Shown: positions 18,330 through 27,930, numbered from the stretch's first letter. The stretch: DNA of 64,000 bases from Streptomyces sp. WM6378 (GCF_001279695.1 NZ_LGDD01000166.1:38817-102816), one strand, 5' to 3'. Program-made: numbers and translations. The notes: generated by a model from the sequence alone, not told the origin.

Positions 18330-18535
18330 CCTCCCCATCTGTCATCGGAACCTGAGAGGTTCACCGGCACGCGTTGCGCGGCACGGCTTGCACCTTGGGT
18401 GGGGACGCCCGGCAGGGGACGGCCCGCTTTTCAGATCTGCCTCGTCCGCGCGGTACGGGGCCTGAGAGATTCAAGGGAGGAACTTGCTCCTTCGGCGCCC
18501 CAGCTCACAGCTGCTGAGGACTCTCCCGCGCGGAT
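18330..18535 (-). ncRNA. Tandem glycine riboswitch upstream of gcvT
   Basis: On the minus strand the leader reads GGGAGAG, then GCGCCGAAGGAGCAAG, then ATCTCTCAGGC, the signature of the first glycine aptamer. A second, less canonical aptamer follows: CACCCAAGGTGCAAG, then ACCTCTCAGGTTCCGATGACAGATGGGG. The 3' end lies about 43 nt before the gcvT start. Glycine binding is expected to turn on the glycine cleavage genes. The GAAGG core of the second aptamer appears as CAAGG. Confidence 0.9.
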
Positions 18536-18667
18536 TCGAACGGCCGGTATGCAGTTGGCGCGCACATCATTGCACGCATCCCGGAAGCGTCACATCGCCG
18601 GTGACCCATTACCGTCTCTTTACACTTCGTGGGCAGGGGTCGCGGGACCCGAACAGGGGGGAGTGCC

Positions 18668-19324
18668 ATGACGGTTGGACGGAACACGGGCCAGGTGCGG
18701 GAGGTCCCCGCGCCAAAAGGCCCTGGGCATCAGGCGGCGGGAGGACAGACACGGCCGGTGGTGCGGGATCTGCGCGGTCGGCCCGAGCGCACGCCGCCGG
18801 AGCTGGTCTTCGACGCGGGCGACGTCGTGGTGGTGTCGGGCTTGCCCGGCAGCGGCAAGACGACGCTGATGCGCCGCGCCGTCACCGACCGCCGCATCGA
18901 CTCCCAGGACACTCGCCTCGCCTGGCAGCGCCGGCTCCCCGGCATTCCGTACGCCCTGTACCGCCCACTGACCCGGACCGCCCACTTCGCCAGGACCTGG
19001 TGGGCGCTGCGCTCCGGAGACAGCCTCGTCGTGCACGACTGCGGTACGCAGGCGTGGGTGCGGCACTGGCTGGGCCGGGGCGCCCGGCGCAGGGGACGCG
19101 CGCTGCGGCTCGTCGTGCTCGACGTGCCGGCCGGCACCGCTCTGGAGGGCCAGGCGATCCGGGGCCGCTGGGTGTCGAAGTACGCCTTCGCCCGGCACCG
19201 CGGCGCGGCCCGCCGCCTCATAGCCCAGGTGGAGGCCGGGCGGCTGCCGACCGGCTGTGCCAGCGCGGTCCTGCTCGACCGGGAGTCGGCCACCGTGCTG
19301 CGCCGGATCGGCTTCTCCGAGTAG
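18668..19324 (+). CDS. P-loop ATPase/kinase-like protein
   Basis: A 218-residue AAA_33-type P-loop protein. Walker A GLPGSGKT is at residues 58-65, followed by a short region RRIDSQDTR that could carry the substrate-binding or Walker B-like Asp, and SGDSLVVHDCGTQAW. The first 40 residues are basic and unconserved. Proteins of this kind phosphorylate small molecules or nucleotides, but no substrate can be named. ATG at 18668 has GGGGAG 6 nt upstream. It is divergent from the glycine operon. Confidence 0.75.
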   Translation: MTVGRNTGQVREVPAPKGPGHQAAGGQTRPVVRDLRGRPERTPPELVFDAGDVVVVSGLPGSGKTTLMRRAVTDRRIDSQDTRLAWQRRLPGIPYALYRPLTRTAHFARTWWALRSGDSLVVHDCGTQAWVRHWLGRGARRRGRALRLVVLDVPAGTALEGQAIRGRWVSKYAFARHRGAARRLIAQVEAGRLPTGCASAVLLDRESATVLRRIGFSE

Positions 19325-19430
19325 CGCCCCCTGGCGCGCGCCGGGCCCTTTCCGGGCACCCTTTCCCCCTGTCGCACCCTCGGCGCTAGGGTCGTGGGGC
19401 ACGGCAGCAGTCGGGGGAGAAGGACGGCAC

Positions 19431-20204
19431 ATGAACTTTCCGGAGCAGGCATTCGCGCATCCGCACGGCGGCGGAGGCTGGCCGGGCAACGAGCTCGAAG
19501 AGACACTGGCGGCGGCGCTCGGTCACGCCGACGCGGGCCCCCGCCTCATAGAGGTGCTCGGCCGCAGCGTCGTATGGGTGCCGCTGCCCAACGGCGGCAG
19601 CCAGGACAGCGCCGACCTCGACCTGCCCACCATGCAGCTCGACGGCGCCCCCTACGTCCCCGTCTACAGCTCCGAGCAGCAGTTCCGGCAGTGCGTCGGC
19701 TCCCACATGTCGTTCGCGGTGGCGCCCGCCGTCGAGTTCGCCCGCGGGCTCCCGCCGCAGCTCGGGGTCGTGGTCAACCCCGAGGGCGCGGTCGGGATGC
19801 CGCTGCCCCCGCCCGCCGTCGCCGAGCTGTGCCGCACCGGGCGTACCGCCCTCGACGGACCCGCGTCCGGCGCCCGGGTACGCCTCTTCGAGCCGGACTG
19901 GCAGGAGGACCCGGTGGACTTCCTGGGCGCGGCCTCCCAGGAGTTCGAGGCGACCGGCGTGGTGCTCAGCGCCCGCCGCGCGCTCGCCTCCATCGAGGGG
20001 GATTCGCCCACGCTCTTCATCGCAGTGGAGTTCTCCACCTGGGACGGGGCGGGCCGCAACGCCCCCATGGAGGCGCTCGGCCGCGCGCTCGGCCGGGTCC
20101 CGGTCGGCTGGCCGGTCAACCTGGTCCTGCTCGATGTGACCCAGGACCCGGTCGCCACGTGGATGCGCGAGCGGGTGCGACCGTTCTACACGCGGGCCCA
20201 GTAG
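19431..20204 (+). CDS. SseB-like (enhanced serine sensitivity) protein, first copy
   Basis: A 257-residue protein with an N-terminal SseB domain (ALGHADAGPRLIEVLGRSVVWVPLP, about residues 25-50, then VPVYSSEQQF) and an SseB-like C-terminal domain ending in RVRPFYTR. E. coli SseB overexpression makes cells serine-sensitive, but its molecular function is unknown. ATG at 19431 follows GGGGGAGAAGGA. A second SseB-like gene lies 168 nt downstream, and the serine/glycine genes lie just upstream, so a role in serine homeostasis is plausible but unproven. Confidence 0.8.
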   Translation: MNFPEQAFAHPHGGGGWPGNELEETLAAALGHADAGPRLIEVLGRSVVWVPLPNGGSQDSADLDLPTMQLDGAPYVPVYSSEQQFRQCVGSHMSFAVAPAVEFARGLPPQLGVVVNPEGAVGMPLPPPAVAELCRTGRTALDGPASGARVRLFEPDWQEDPVDFLGAASQEFEATGVVLSARRALASIEGDSPTLFIAVEFSTWDGAGRNAPMEALGRALGRVPVGWPVNLVLLDVTQDPVATWMRERVRPFYTRAQ

Positions 20205-20372
20205 CAACCGCCGGGTGCGTCGCGGCACGTCCCCGCCGGGTCATGGCGGTGTCTGTACGGCGGCTTAACCTGGTTTCATGACCCTTGCATCCCCGCAGCC
20301 GCACGCGTGTGCCCGGGGCTGCGGGGCGGCGCAGGCGTCGGCACGGTGGATCGAAGAGGGGCGGGACCCAGG

Positions 20373-21170
20373 GTGAGCGCGTCAGGCACCGCGGCGGCCG
20401 GGCAGGTCGAGCACATGCTGCGCCAGGTGACGCCCGGGCGCTACGACGTGTACGAGGCGCTGCTCCACGCCCTCGCCGACCCCGCGACCGGCCGGCTCTG
20501 GATGCTGCTGTGGAACGGCCGGCCGGGCTCCCCGGACGCGCAGTACGGAAACATGGAGGTCGACGGCGTCGCGTACGCGCCCTGTGTCACCTCCGCGCAG
20601 GAGCTCTCCGCGAGCGGCTGGAACCGGGCGCACGAAGTGACCGGCGCCCTGGAAGTCGCCCGCGCCCTCTACCCCGACCGGTACGGGATCTGGCTGAATC
20701 CGCACGCCCCCGGCGGCGGCGTCGGCATCCCCTGGACCGATCTGCGGCGGATCGCCACGGGCCTGGACCGGATGCCGGCCGGCCCGCTCCGCCTCTCCGA
20801 ACCAGCCGTGGAGATCCCGCAGTTCTACGCCCTGCTCACGCAGCACGCGCACCGCACCCCGGCCGTGCGCTCGCTGCGCCGGGCCTGGGTGCAGCCCGCG
20901 CTCGGCACGCCGTACCTCGCCATCGGGCTCGACCTCTACGACACCGGCCCGCAGTCGGTCGACGCGGTGCGGGCGATGATGCAGCAGTCCGTCACCGCCG
21001 TGCCGGACGGGCTCGCGGTGTCCACGGTCGCGATGTCGGACGAGTACGACCCGGTCGGCATGTGGCTGAAAGCCAACGCCCGGCCGTTCTACGACCGCGA
21101 GGCGCACGCCGCCCCGGCCCCCGGGACCGCCGGGTACGGCTACCCGCCGGCCGCCCCGCGCACGTACTGA
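20373..21170 (+). CDS. SseB-like protein, second copy
   Basis: A 265-residue paralogue of the preceding gene. It shares the domain order: LLHALADPATGRLWMLLWNG (about residues 27-46), VAYAPCVTSAQEL, and the C-terminal ANARPFYDRE that parallels RVRPFYTR in the first copy. The tail is Ala/Pro/Tyr-rich. GTG at 20373 is chosen for its GAGGGG upstream site; an ATG at 20415 is a weaker option. It is probably co-transcribed with the first copy and closed by the hairpin at 21215. Confidence 0.75.
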   Translation: MSASGTAAAGQVEHMLRQVTPGRYDVYEALLHALADPATGRLWMLLWNGRPGSPDAQYGNMEVDGVAYAPCVTSAQELSASGWNRAHEVTGALEVARALYPDRYGIWLNPHAPGGGVGIPWTDLRRIATGLDRMPAGPLRLSEPAVEIPQFYALLTQHAHRTPAVRSLRRAWVQPALGTPYLAIGLDLYDTGPQSVDAVRAMMQQSVTAVPDGLAVSTVAMSDEYDPVGMWLKANARPFYDREAHAAPAPGTAGYGYPPAAPRTY

Positions 21171-21558
21171 ATCCGGCCCCGCGCGGCACACCAACCGGGA
21201 CAGACCCCGGCAACTTCCCCTTCGCGTAAGGGGAATGTCCGTTCTGATGGGGCGAAGACCGCAATAGTCCCGGACGCCGCTTGCGCCCCAACTTCCCCAT
21301 GTCCGCCCCTGGTTCACCCGCGTCCGGATAACGGAAACCCCCTCTCCGCATCACGTTTGCGCATACTTTCGCCGTCAGGTCTGGCGGGTGATCGCGAGGC
21401 CATTGAAGACTCCCGGCATGCAGGGCCGTTCGGGCCCTTGTGCGAGCAGCTCGACCCGCTGCTTGGTGTCGCCCTCCGCTCGCACTGCTGATGGGAACGC
21501 GCCGCTACAGCGGCAAGTGCGGGCCGGTCACCGCCGGTTGAGAGGGGTCCTTGCCACG
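21171..21558 (+). other. Intergenic region and leader of the peptide-transporter operon
   Basis: About 390 nt without a supportable gene. It holds the terminator at 21215-21235, an AT-richer stretch near 21330-21370 that is the likely promoter zone, and a small hairpin AGGGCC/GGCCCT near 21421-21440 in the leader of the transporter operon. I cannot assign the promoter boxes. Confidence 0.4.
21215..21235 (+). terminator. Terminator after the SseB-like pair
   Basis: TTCCCCTT (21215-21222) pairs perfectly with AAGGGGAA (21228-21235) around a 5-nt loop, 44 nt past the stop. Confidence 0.65.
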
Positions 21559-22563
21559 ATGACGGCACCATTGCACGACACACCCGCCGACGCGGACCCG
21601 ACCGCGGACATCAGTGTCACGCCCAGCGGCGAGACCAGAGCGGTCGAGGGGCGGTCGCTGGGCCGTATCGCCTGGAACCGGCTGAAGAAGGACAAGCTCG
21701 CCCTCACCGGTGGCATCGTTGTCGTGTTCCTGGTCCTCGTCGCGATCTTCGCGCCGTTGATCGTCGACGCGTTCGGACATCCGCCGGACGACTTCCACGA
21801 GGACCAGATCGACCCGCTGCTCTCCACGCCGATCGGCAGCTGGGGCGGCATCAACTCGCACTTCCTGCTGGGAGTTGAGCCGGTCAACGGCCGCGACGTG
21901 TTCAGCCGGATCGTCTACGGAGCGCGGATCTCGCTGCTCGTGGGCTTCCTCGCGGCGGTCTTCGCGGTCCTCGTCGGCACCGTACTCGGCGTGATCGCCG
22001 GCTACTTCGGCGGCTGGCTCGACGCGATCATCAGCCGCGTGATGGACATGCTGCTCTCCTTCCCGCAGCTGCTCTTCATCATCGCGCTGATCTCCGTGGT
22101 CCCCACCCAGCTGTTCGGGCTCAGCGGCACCGGGGTCCGGCTGCTCGTGATGATCCTGGTCATCGGCTTCTTCGGATGGCCGTACGTCGGGCGCATCGTG
22201 CGCGGCCAGACGCTGTCCCTGCGCGAGCGCGAGTACGTGGAGGCGGCGCGCAGCCTCGGCGCCGGGCGCGGCTACATCCTGTTCAAGGAGCTGCTGCCCA
22301 ACCTCATCGCGCCGATCACCGTCTACATGACGCTGATGATCCCGACGAACATCCTCACCGAGGCGGCGCTCAGCTTCCTGGGAGCGGGCGTCAAGCCGCC
22401 CACGGCCTCCTGGGGGCAGATGCTGTCGACGGCGATCGCGACCTACCAGTCCGATCCCATGTTCATGATCATCCCGGGTCTGGCGATCTTCATCACCGTG
22501 ATGGCGTTCAACCTCTTCGGCGACGGCGTCCGCGACGCCTTCGACCCGAAGGGCACCCGCTGA
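21559..22563 (+). CDS. Peptide ABC transporter permease (DppC/OppC type)
   Basis: Inner-membrane permease of 334 residues. An N-terminal cytoplasmic stretch (about 40 residues, with the OppC_N-like WNRLKKDKLAL) leads into six predicted membrane segments. The EAA loop EYVEAARSLGAGRGYILFKELLPN contacts the ATPases. ATG at 21559 is used; the GAGAGGGG site is rather far upstream. It is the first gene of a five-gene operon, an unusual position since OppB-type permeases normally come before OppC. Substrate is probably oligopeptide or dipeptide. Confidence 0.9.
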   Translation: MTAPLHDTPADADPTADISVTPSGETRAVEGRSLGRIAWNRLKKDKLALTGGIVVVFLVLVAIFAPLIVDAFGHPPDDFHEDQIDPLLSTPIGSWGGINSHFLLGVEPVNGRDVFSRIVYGARISLLVGFLAAVFAVLVGTVLGVIAGYFGGWLDAIISRVMDMLLSFPQLLFIIALISVVPTQLFGLSGTGVRLLVMILVIGFFGWPYVGRIVRGQTLSLREREYVEAARSLGAGRGYILFKELLPNLIAPITVYMTLMIPTNILTEAALSFLGAGVKPPTASWGQMLSTAIATYQSDPMFMIIPGLAIFITVMAFNLFGDGVRDAFDPKGTR

Positions 22564-22643
22564 TGCGGGAATTCGAAGACTCCGGCCCGGCGCACCGCAC
22601 GGGCCGCGACACCCAAGACGCCCACTACGGAGGAAGCGAGATC

Positions 22644-24413
22644 GTGACAACCCTAGGTTCATCAAGGCGAAAGACGGTCGCCGGCGCGGCCATCGTCGTT
22701 GCGGCTCTGCTGTCCACCGCGGCCTGCGGCGGGGGCGGCGGCAGCGCCAAGGGCAAGGGCCCCGGCTTCAACGCCGCCAACAGCAAGCTCGCGAACGCGT
22801 CGACGAAGAAGGGCGGGGAGCTCAAGTTCGTCGGCACCCAGGACGCCGACTCGTGGGACCCGCAGCGCGGTTACTACGGCTTCATGTGGGACTACGCGCG
22901 CTACTACACGCGCACGCTGATCACCTACAAGCCCGCCCCGGGCAAGGAGAGCGAGACGCTGGTCCCGGACATCGCGACCGGTCTCGCGGACGTCTCGGCG
23001 GACAAGAAGACGTACACGTACCACCTGAAGGACGGCGTCAAGTGGGAGGACGGCAAGCCCGTCACCTCCAAGGACGTCAAGTACGGCATCGAGCGCATCT
23101 GGGCGCAGGACGTCATCTCCGGCGGCCCCGTCTACCTGAAGGACGTCCTCGACCCCACCGGTGAGTACAAGGGTCCCTACAAGGACACCTCTCCCGACAA
23201 GCTGGGTCTGAAGGCGATCGAGACGCCGGACGACAAGACCATCGTCTTCAAGCTGCCGGCGCCCAACGTCGACTTCCAGCAGATGCTGGCCATGCCGTCG
23301 GGCTCCCCGGTCCGCCAGGACAAGGACACCCAGTCGAAGTACGGTCTGAAGCCGTTCTCGCTCGGCCCGTACAAGTGGGAGTCCTACGAGCCGAACAAGT
23401 CCATGGTCCTGGTCCGCAACCCCAACTGGGACCCGAAGACGGACGACGTCCGCAAGGCACTGCCGGACAAGATCAGCCTCACCCTGCTGACCAGCGCCGA
23501 CGACATGGACAGCCGTCTCATCAACGGTGACTACGACGTCGACCTCAACGGCACCGGCCTCAGCCCGGCCGGCCGCACCAAGGCGCTCCAGCAGGACAAG
23601 GGCAACGTCGACAACCCGGACACCGGCTACATCCGTTACGCGGTCTTCCCGCAGACGGTGGCTCCGATGGACAACGAGCACTGCCGCAAGGCCGTCATCT
23701 ACGGTTCCGACCACAAGTCGCTGCAGACCGCCCGCGGCGGCCCGCAGGCCGGCGGTGACATCGCCACCAACATGCTGCCGCCCATCATCAGCGGCTCGGA
23801 CCCGAAGTACGACCCGTACGGCGTGACCCAGAACGACGGCGCGGCGAACATCGCCAAGGCCAAGGAAGAGCTCGCGGCCTGCGGCAAGGCGGGCGGCTTC
23901 TCGACCACCATCGCGGTCCGCAACAACAAGCCGGCCGAGGTCGCCACCGCCCAGTCGATGCAGGCCGCGCTGGCCAAGGTCAACATCAAGGCCGACATCG
24001 ACCAGTACGACGGTTCGCAGACGACCGGCATCATCGGCAACCCCGAGGTCGTCAAGAAGAAGAACTACGGGATCATCATCATGGGCTGGGGCCCGGACTT
24101 CGCGTCCGGCCAGGGCTTCCTGCTCCCGCTGGTCGACTCCAAGTTCATCCTGTCGAACGGCAACAACAACTACTCGATGCTGAAGGACCCGGCGATCGAC
24201 ACGCTCTTCGACCAGGCCATCGCGGCCAGCACCCCCGAAGAAGCTGCCGGGCTCTACAAGCAGATCAACCAGAAGGTCTCCGAGCACGCCGTCTACCTTC
24301 CGTTCGTCTTCGAGAAGAACGTCAAGTGGCGCAGCTCCCGGCTCACGAACGTCTACACGACGACCAACAACAACGGTTTCTACGACTACGCCTCGCTCGG
24401 CGTCGAGAAGTGA
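22644..24413 (+). CDS. Peptide ABC transporter substrate-binding lipoprotein (family 5)
   Basis: A 589-residue extracellular solute-binding lipoprotein. The signal ends in lipobox TAAC (Cys28). Cluster C/family 5 features are GGELKFVGTQDADSWDPQRG near residue 53, the LVPDIATGLADVS segment, and the C-terminal LPFVFEKNVKWRSS. GTG at 22644 follows GGAGGAAG by about 8 nt. An ATG at 22563 is in frame and overlaps the preceding stop, but would put 27 hydrophilic residues before the signal peptide. Expected to capture peptides and hand them to the two permeases. Confidence 0.92.
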   Translation: MTTLGSSRRKTVAGAAIVVAALLSTAACGGGGGSAKGKGPGFNAANSKLANASTKKGGELKFVGTQDADSWDPQRGYYGFMWDYARYYTRTLITYKPAPGKESETLVPDIATGLADVSADKKTYTYHLKDGVKWEDGKPVTSKDVKYGIERIWAQDVISGGPVYLKDVLDPTGEYKGPYKDTSPDKLGLKAIETPDDKTIVFKLPAPNVDFQQMLAMPSGSPVRQDKDTQSKYGLKPFSLGPYKWESYEPNKSMVLVRNPNWDPKTDDVRKALPDKISLTLLTSADDMDSRLINGDYDVDLNGTGLSPAGRTKALQQDKGNVDNPDTGYIRYAVFPQTVAPMDNEHCRKAVIYGSDHKSLQTARGGPQAGGDIATNMLPPIISGSDPKYDPYGVTQNDGAANIAKAKEELAACGKAGGFSTTIAVRNNKPAEVATAQSMQAALAKVNIKADIDQYDGSQTTGIIGNPEVVKKKNYGIIIMGWGPDFASGQGFLLPLVDSKFILSNGNNNYSMLKDPAIDTLFDQAIAASTPEEAAGLYKQINQKVSEHAVYLPFVFEKNVKWRSSRLTNVYTTTNNNGFYDYASLGVEK

Positions 24414-24488
24414 CCGTCGTCCAATCGCTCCGCCGGCGCACCCGCCGCTAGGCACGAAGGGCAGGTGAAGGCCGTCGTGTGACGGGTC

Positions 24489-24530
24489 GGGGGTACCGCA
24501 ATCCGGTGCCCCCGGCCCGCCGCCGGGCCG
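24489..24530 (+). promoter_or_regulatory. Double intercistronic hairpin inside the peptide-transporter operon
   Basis: A 10-bp stem with one G-U pair (24489-24498 with 24504-24513) is followed by a second 7-bp stem (about 24513-24519 with 24524-24530), just before the second permease. Such hairpins after a binding-protein gene usually stabilise its mRNA or cause partial termination, raising binding protein over membrane parts. Confidence 0.5.
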
Positions 24531-24536
24531 AGAGCA

Positions 24537-25535
24537 GTGCTCGCATATCTCATCAGGCGGCTGTTCGCCGCCATCGTGATGCTGCTGATCGTCATGCTGG
24601 TGACGTTCGGCATCTTCTTCCTGATCCCCAAGTGGACGGGCGTCGACCCGGCCACGATGTACGTCGGCAAGCAGTCCGACTCCGCCGCGCTCGAAGCGGT
24701 CCGCGAGAAGCTGGGTCTCGGCGACCCGATCTTCGTGCAGCTCTTCGACTTCGTGAAGGGCATCCTGGCCGGCCGCGACTACACCGGCGGCGGCTCGACG
24801 ATCCACTGCGACGCCCCGTGCTTCGGCTACTCGTTCCGCAACGAGCAGGCCATCTGGCCGGTGCTCAAGGAGCGCTTCCCGGTCACGCTGTCGCTGGTCA
24901 TCGGCGCGGCCATCCTGTGGGTCATCTTCGGTGTGCTCACCGGCGTGGTGTCCGCACTCAAGCGCGGCTCGCTGTGGGACCGGTTCTCCATGACCGTCGC
25001 CCTGGCCGGCGTCTCGCTGCCGATCTACTTCACCGGTCTGCTCTCGCTGGCGATCTTCACGTACGGCCTGCACTGGATCGACGGTCAGTACGTCCCCTTC
25101 AGCGAATCACCGGGCGGGTGGTTCAGCGGCCTGATCCTGCCCTGGATCACGCTCGCCTTCCTCCAGGCGGCGATGTACGCCCGGCTCACCCGAGCGACCA
25201 TGCTCGAAGTGATGGGCGAGGACTACGTCAGAACCGCCCGGGCCAAGGGCCTGAGCGAACCCGCCGTCATCGGCAAGCACGCCATGCGGTCCACCATGGC
25301 GCCGATCCTGACGGTGCTCGGCATGGACATCGGCGCCCTCATCGGCGGCGCGATCCTGACCGAGACCACGTACAGCATCCCGGGCCTGGGCCAGGCGGTG
25401 CTCCGCGCGATCGGCGAGCGCGACCTTCCGGTGATCCTCGGCGTCACGCTGATCACCTCGGCGGCGGTGATCTTCGCGAACCTCGTCGTGGACCTCCTGT
25501 ACGCCGTGATCGACCCCCGAGTGAGGCTCGCATGA
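24537..25535 (+). CDS. Peptide ABC transporter permease (DppB/OppB type)
   Basis: A 332-residue permease beginning MLAYLIRRLFAAIVMLLIVM, the standard OppB N-terminal anchor, then six membrane segments. An extracytoplasmic loop (about residues 80-105) contains HCDAPC with two Cys. The EAA loop is EDYVRTARAKGLSEPAVIGKHAMRS. The GTG at 24537 gives the classic N-terminus. Its stop overlaps the next start by 4 nt. It pairs with the first permease to form the membrane channel. Confidence 0.92.
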   Translation: MLAYLIRRLFAAIVMLLIVMLVTFGIFFLIPKWTGVDPATMYVGKQSDSAALEAVREKLGLGDPIFVQLFDFVKGILAGRDYTGGGSTIHCDAPCFGYSFRNEQAIWPVLKERFPVTLSLVIGAAILWVIFGVLTGVVSALKRGSLWDRFSMTVALAGVSLPIYFTGLLSLAIFTYGLHWIDGQYVPFSESPGGWFSGLILPWITLAFLQAAMYARLTRATMLEVMGEDYVRTARAKGLSEPAVIGKHAMRSTMAPILTVLGMDIGALIGGAILTETTYSIPGLGQAVLRAIGERDLPVILGVTLITSAAVIFANLVVDLLYAVIDPRVRLA

Positions 25536-26629
25536 CCGACCTGAACAAGACCGGCGCGGCGGTCGGCGAGCCGGTCGCGGCGGTGCAGCCCTCGGACGCC
25601 TTCCTCGACGTGCGCGACCTGAAGGTCCACTTCCCGACCGACGACGGCCTGGTCAAGTCCGTCGACGGGCTCAGCTTCTCCCTTGAGAAGGGCAAGACCC
25701 TCGGCATCGTGGGCGAGTCCGGCTCCGGCAAGTCCGTCACCTCGATGGGCATCATGGGCCTGCACACGGCCGGCCAGTACGGCAAGCGCAAGGCGCAGAT
25801 CTCCGGCGAAATCTGGCTCAACGGCAAGGAGTTGCTCTCCGCCGACCCCGATGACGTACGCAAGCTGCGCGGCCGCGACATGGCGATGATCTTCCAGGAC
25901 CCGCTGTCCGCGCTGCACCCGTACTTCACCATCGGCAAGCAGATCATCGAGGCGTACCGGGTCCACCACGACGTCGACAAGAAGGCGGCGCGCACCCGGG
26001 CGATCGAGATGCTCGACCGGGTCGGCATCCCGCAGCCCGACAAGCGCGTCGACTCCTACCCGCACGAGTTCTCGGGCGGCATGCGCCAGCGCGCGATGAT
26101 CGCGATGTCCCTGGTGAACAACCCCGACCTCCTGATCGCGGACGAGCCGACGACCGCCCTGGACGTCACCGTCCAGGCGCAGATCCTCGACCTGATCCGG
26201 GACCTCCAGAAGGAGTTCGGCTCCGCGGTCATCATCATCACCCACGACCTGGGCGTGGTAGCCGAGCTCGCCGACGACATCCTCGTGATGTACGGCGGCC
26301 GGTGCGTGGAGCGCGGCCCGGCCGAGAAGGTGTTCTACGAGCCCCGCCACCCCTACACCTGGGGCCTGCTCGGCTCGATGCCGCGCATCGACCGGGAGGA
26401 GACCGAGCGTCTCATTCCGGTGAAGGGCTCCCCGCCGTCCCTGATCAACATCCCGTCGGGCTGCGCCTTCAACCCGCGCTGCCCGTACGCCGATGTGCCC
26501 AAGGACAACATCACCCGGACCGTACGCCCCGAGCTGGCCGACGGCGGAAGCGGCCACTGGACCGCCTGCCACATGACGCCGGACGAGCGGGAGCGCATCT
26601 GGACCGAAGAGATTGCGCCCAAGCTGTGA
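25532..26629 (+). CDS. Peptide ABC transporter ATP-binding protein (DppD type)
   Basis: A 365-residue ATPase. Walker A GESGSGKS is at residues 61-68, the signature is SGGMRQR, and Walker B is [12 protein letters not shown] with the H-loop ITHDLG. The C-terminal oligopeptide/dipeptide domain has [12 protein letters not shown] and WTACHM, cysteines that hold an iron-sulfur cluster in some characterised family members. ATG at 25532 overlaps the permease stop (ATGA). It partners with the following ATPase as a heterodimer. Confidence 0.94.
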   Translation: MTDLNKTGAAVGEPVAAVQPSDAFLDVRDLKVHFPTDDGLVKSVDGLSFSLEKGKTLGIVGESGSGKSVTSMGIMGLHTAGQYGKRKAQISGEIWLNGKELLSADPDDVRKLRGRDMAMIFQDPLSALHPYFTIGKQIIEAYRVHHDVDKKAARTRAIEMLDRVGIPQPDKRVDSYPHEFSGGMRQRAMIAMSLVNNPDLLIADEPTTALDVTVQAQILDLIRDLQKEFGSAVIIITHDLGVVAELADDILVMYGGRCVERGPAEKVFYEPRHPYTWGLLGSMPRIDREETERLIPVKGSPPSLINIPSGCAFNPRCPYADVPKDNITRTVRPELADGGSGHWTACHMTPDERERIWTEEIAPKL

Positions 26630-27930
26630 GCGAGGACAAAGGCGTGACGGACAACGACGCGGCGATTCCCGCGCAGAGCAAGAGCGCGGCCCCGACCAAG
26701 GCTGCGCTCAACAAAGACGCGGCTCCCGGCGAGGTCCTGCTCAAGGTCAGCGGCCTGCAGAAGCACTTCCCGATCCGCAGCGGTGTGCTGAAGCGACAGA
26801 CCGGTTCGGTCAAGGCCGTCGACGGCATCGACTTCGACGTGCGTTCCGGCGAGACGCTGGGCGTGGTCGGCGAGTCCGGCTGCGGCAAGTCGACGATGGG
26901 CCGCCTCATCACCCGGCTGCTCGAACCGACCGGCGGCACGGTCGAGTTCGAGGGCCGGGACATCACCCACCTCGGGGTGCGCGGCATGCGGCCGATGCGC
27001 CGCGACGTCCAGATGATCTTCCAGGACCCGTACTCCTCGCTGAACCCGCGGCACACGGTCGGCGGCATCATCTCCGCCCCGTTCAAGCTGCAGGGCGTCA
27101 ACCCGGAGGGCGGGATCAAGAAGGAGGTCCAGCGCCTTCTCTCGGTCGTGGGCCTCAACCCCGAGCACTACAACCGCTATCCGCACGAGTTCTCCGGCGG
27201 CCAGCGCCAGCGCATCGGCATCGCCCGCGCGCTCGCGCTCAACCCGAAGCTGGTCGTCGCCGACGAGCCGGTCTCGGCGCTCGACGTGTCCATCCAGGCG
27301 CAGGTGGTCAACCTCCTCGACGACCTCCAGCAGGAGCTCGGCCTCACGTACGTGATCATCGCGCACGACCTGTCGGTCATCCGGCACGTGTCGGACCGGA
27401 TCGCGGTCATGTACCTCGGCAAGATCGTGGAGTTGGCCGACCGCAAGTCGCTGTACGCGGCGCCGATGCACCCGTACACCAAGGCGCTGATGTCCGCGGT
27501 GCCGGTGCCGGATCCCAAGCGGCGCGGCATGAAGAGCGAGCGGATCCTGCTGAAGGGCGACGTCCCCTCGCCGATCTCGCCGCCGAGCGGCTGCCGGTTC
27601 CACACCCGGTGCTGGAAGGCGACGGAGGTCTGCAAGACGCAGGAGCCGGTCCTCGTCGAGCTGAAGCCCGGCCAGCGGGTGGCCTGCCACCACCCGGAGA
27701 ACGCGCCGGACCAGGCACCGGGCGAGGCGGTCCTTCCGGAGGCCAGGGAGTCGGTCGAGATCGTGACGATCGGCGAGACGGCGACGGCGCAGGAGCCTGC
27801 CGCATCCGACGCGGCCGAGGAGCCTGCCGCGGCAGAGGCGTCCGACGCGTCCGACGCCTCCTCCGAGGCGGCCGGCGCCGAGGGCGAAACCGGACCGGAC
27901 GACACCGCTCAGGAGTCAACCGACAAGTAG
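26626..27930 (+). CDS. Peptide ABC transporter ATP-binding protein (DppF type) with acidic tail
   Basis: The second ATPase of the transporter, 434 residues. Walker A is GESGCGKS, signature SGGQRQR, Walker [14 protein letters not shown]-loop IAHDLS, and C-terminal domain Cys in [12 protein letters not shown]. The last 65 or so residues are a low-complexity Glu/Ala/Ser/Asp tail not needed for the fold and missing from typical DppF. The GTG at 26626 overlaps the previous stop; GTG at 26644, with GAGG 8 nt upstream, is an equally good start. Last gene of the operon. Confidence 0.92.
   Translation: MSEDKGVTDNDAAIPAQSKSAAPTKAALNKDAAPGEVLLKVSGLQKHFPIRSGVLKRQTGSVKAVDGIDFDVRSGETLGVVGESGCGKSTMGRLITRLLEPTGGTVEFEGRDITHLGVRGMRPMRRDVQMIFQDPYSSLNPRHTVGGIISAPFKLQGVNPEGGIKKEVQRLLSVVGLNPEHYNRYPHEFSGGQRQRIGIARALALNPKLVVADEPVSALDVSIQAQVVNLLDDLQQELGLTYVIIAHDLSVIRHVSDRIAVMYLGKIVELADRKSLYAAPMHPYTKALMSAVPVPDPKRRGMKSERILLKGDVPSPISPPSGCRFHTRCWKATEVCKTQEPVLVELKPGQRVACHHPENAPDQAPGEAVLPEARESVEIVTIGETATAQEPAASDAAEEPAAAEASDASDASSEAAGAEGETGPDDTAQESTDK

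Noticed and set aside
22563..22643. Alternative ATG start of the peptide-binding lipoprotein overlapping the permease stop
   Set aside because: It would add 27 hydrophilic residues before a complete lipoprotein signal; GTG at 22644 has a good ribosome site.
22662..25073. An 803-codon minus-strand frame opposite the peptide-transporter genes
   Set aside because: Shadow of the binding protein and permease; no domain signal and no ribosome site.
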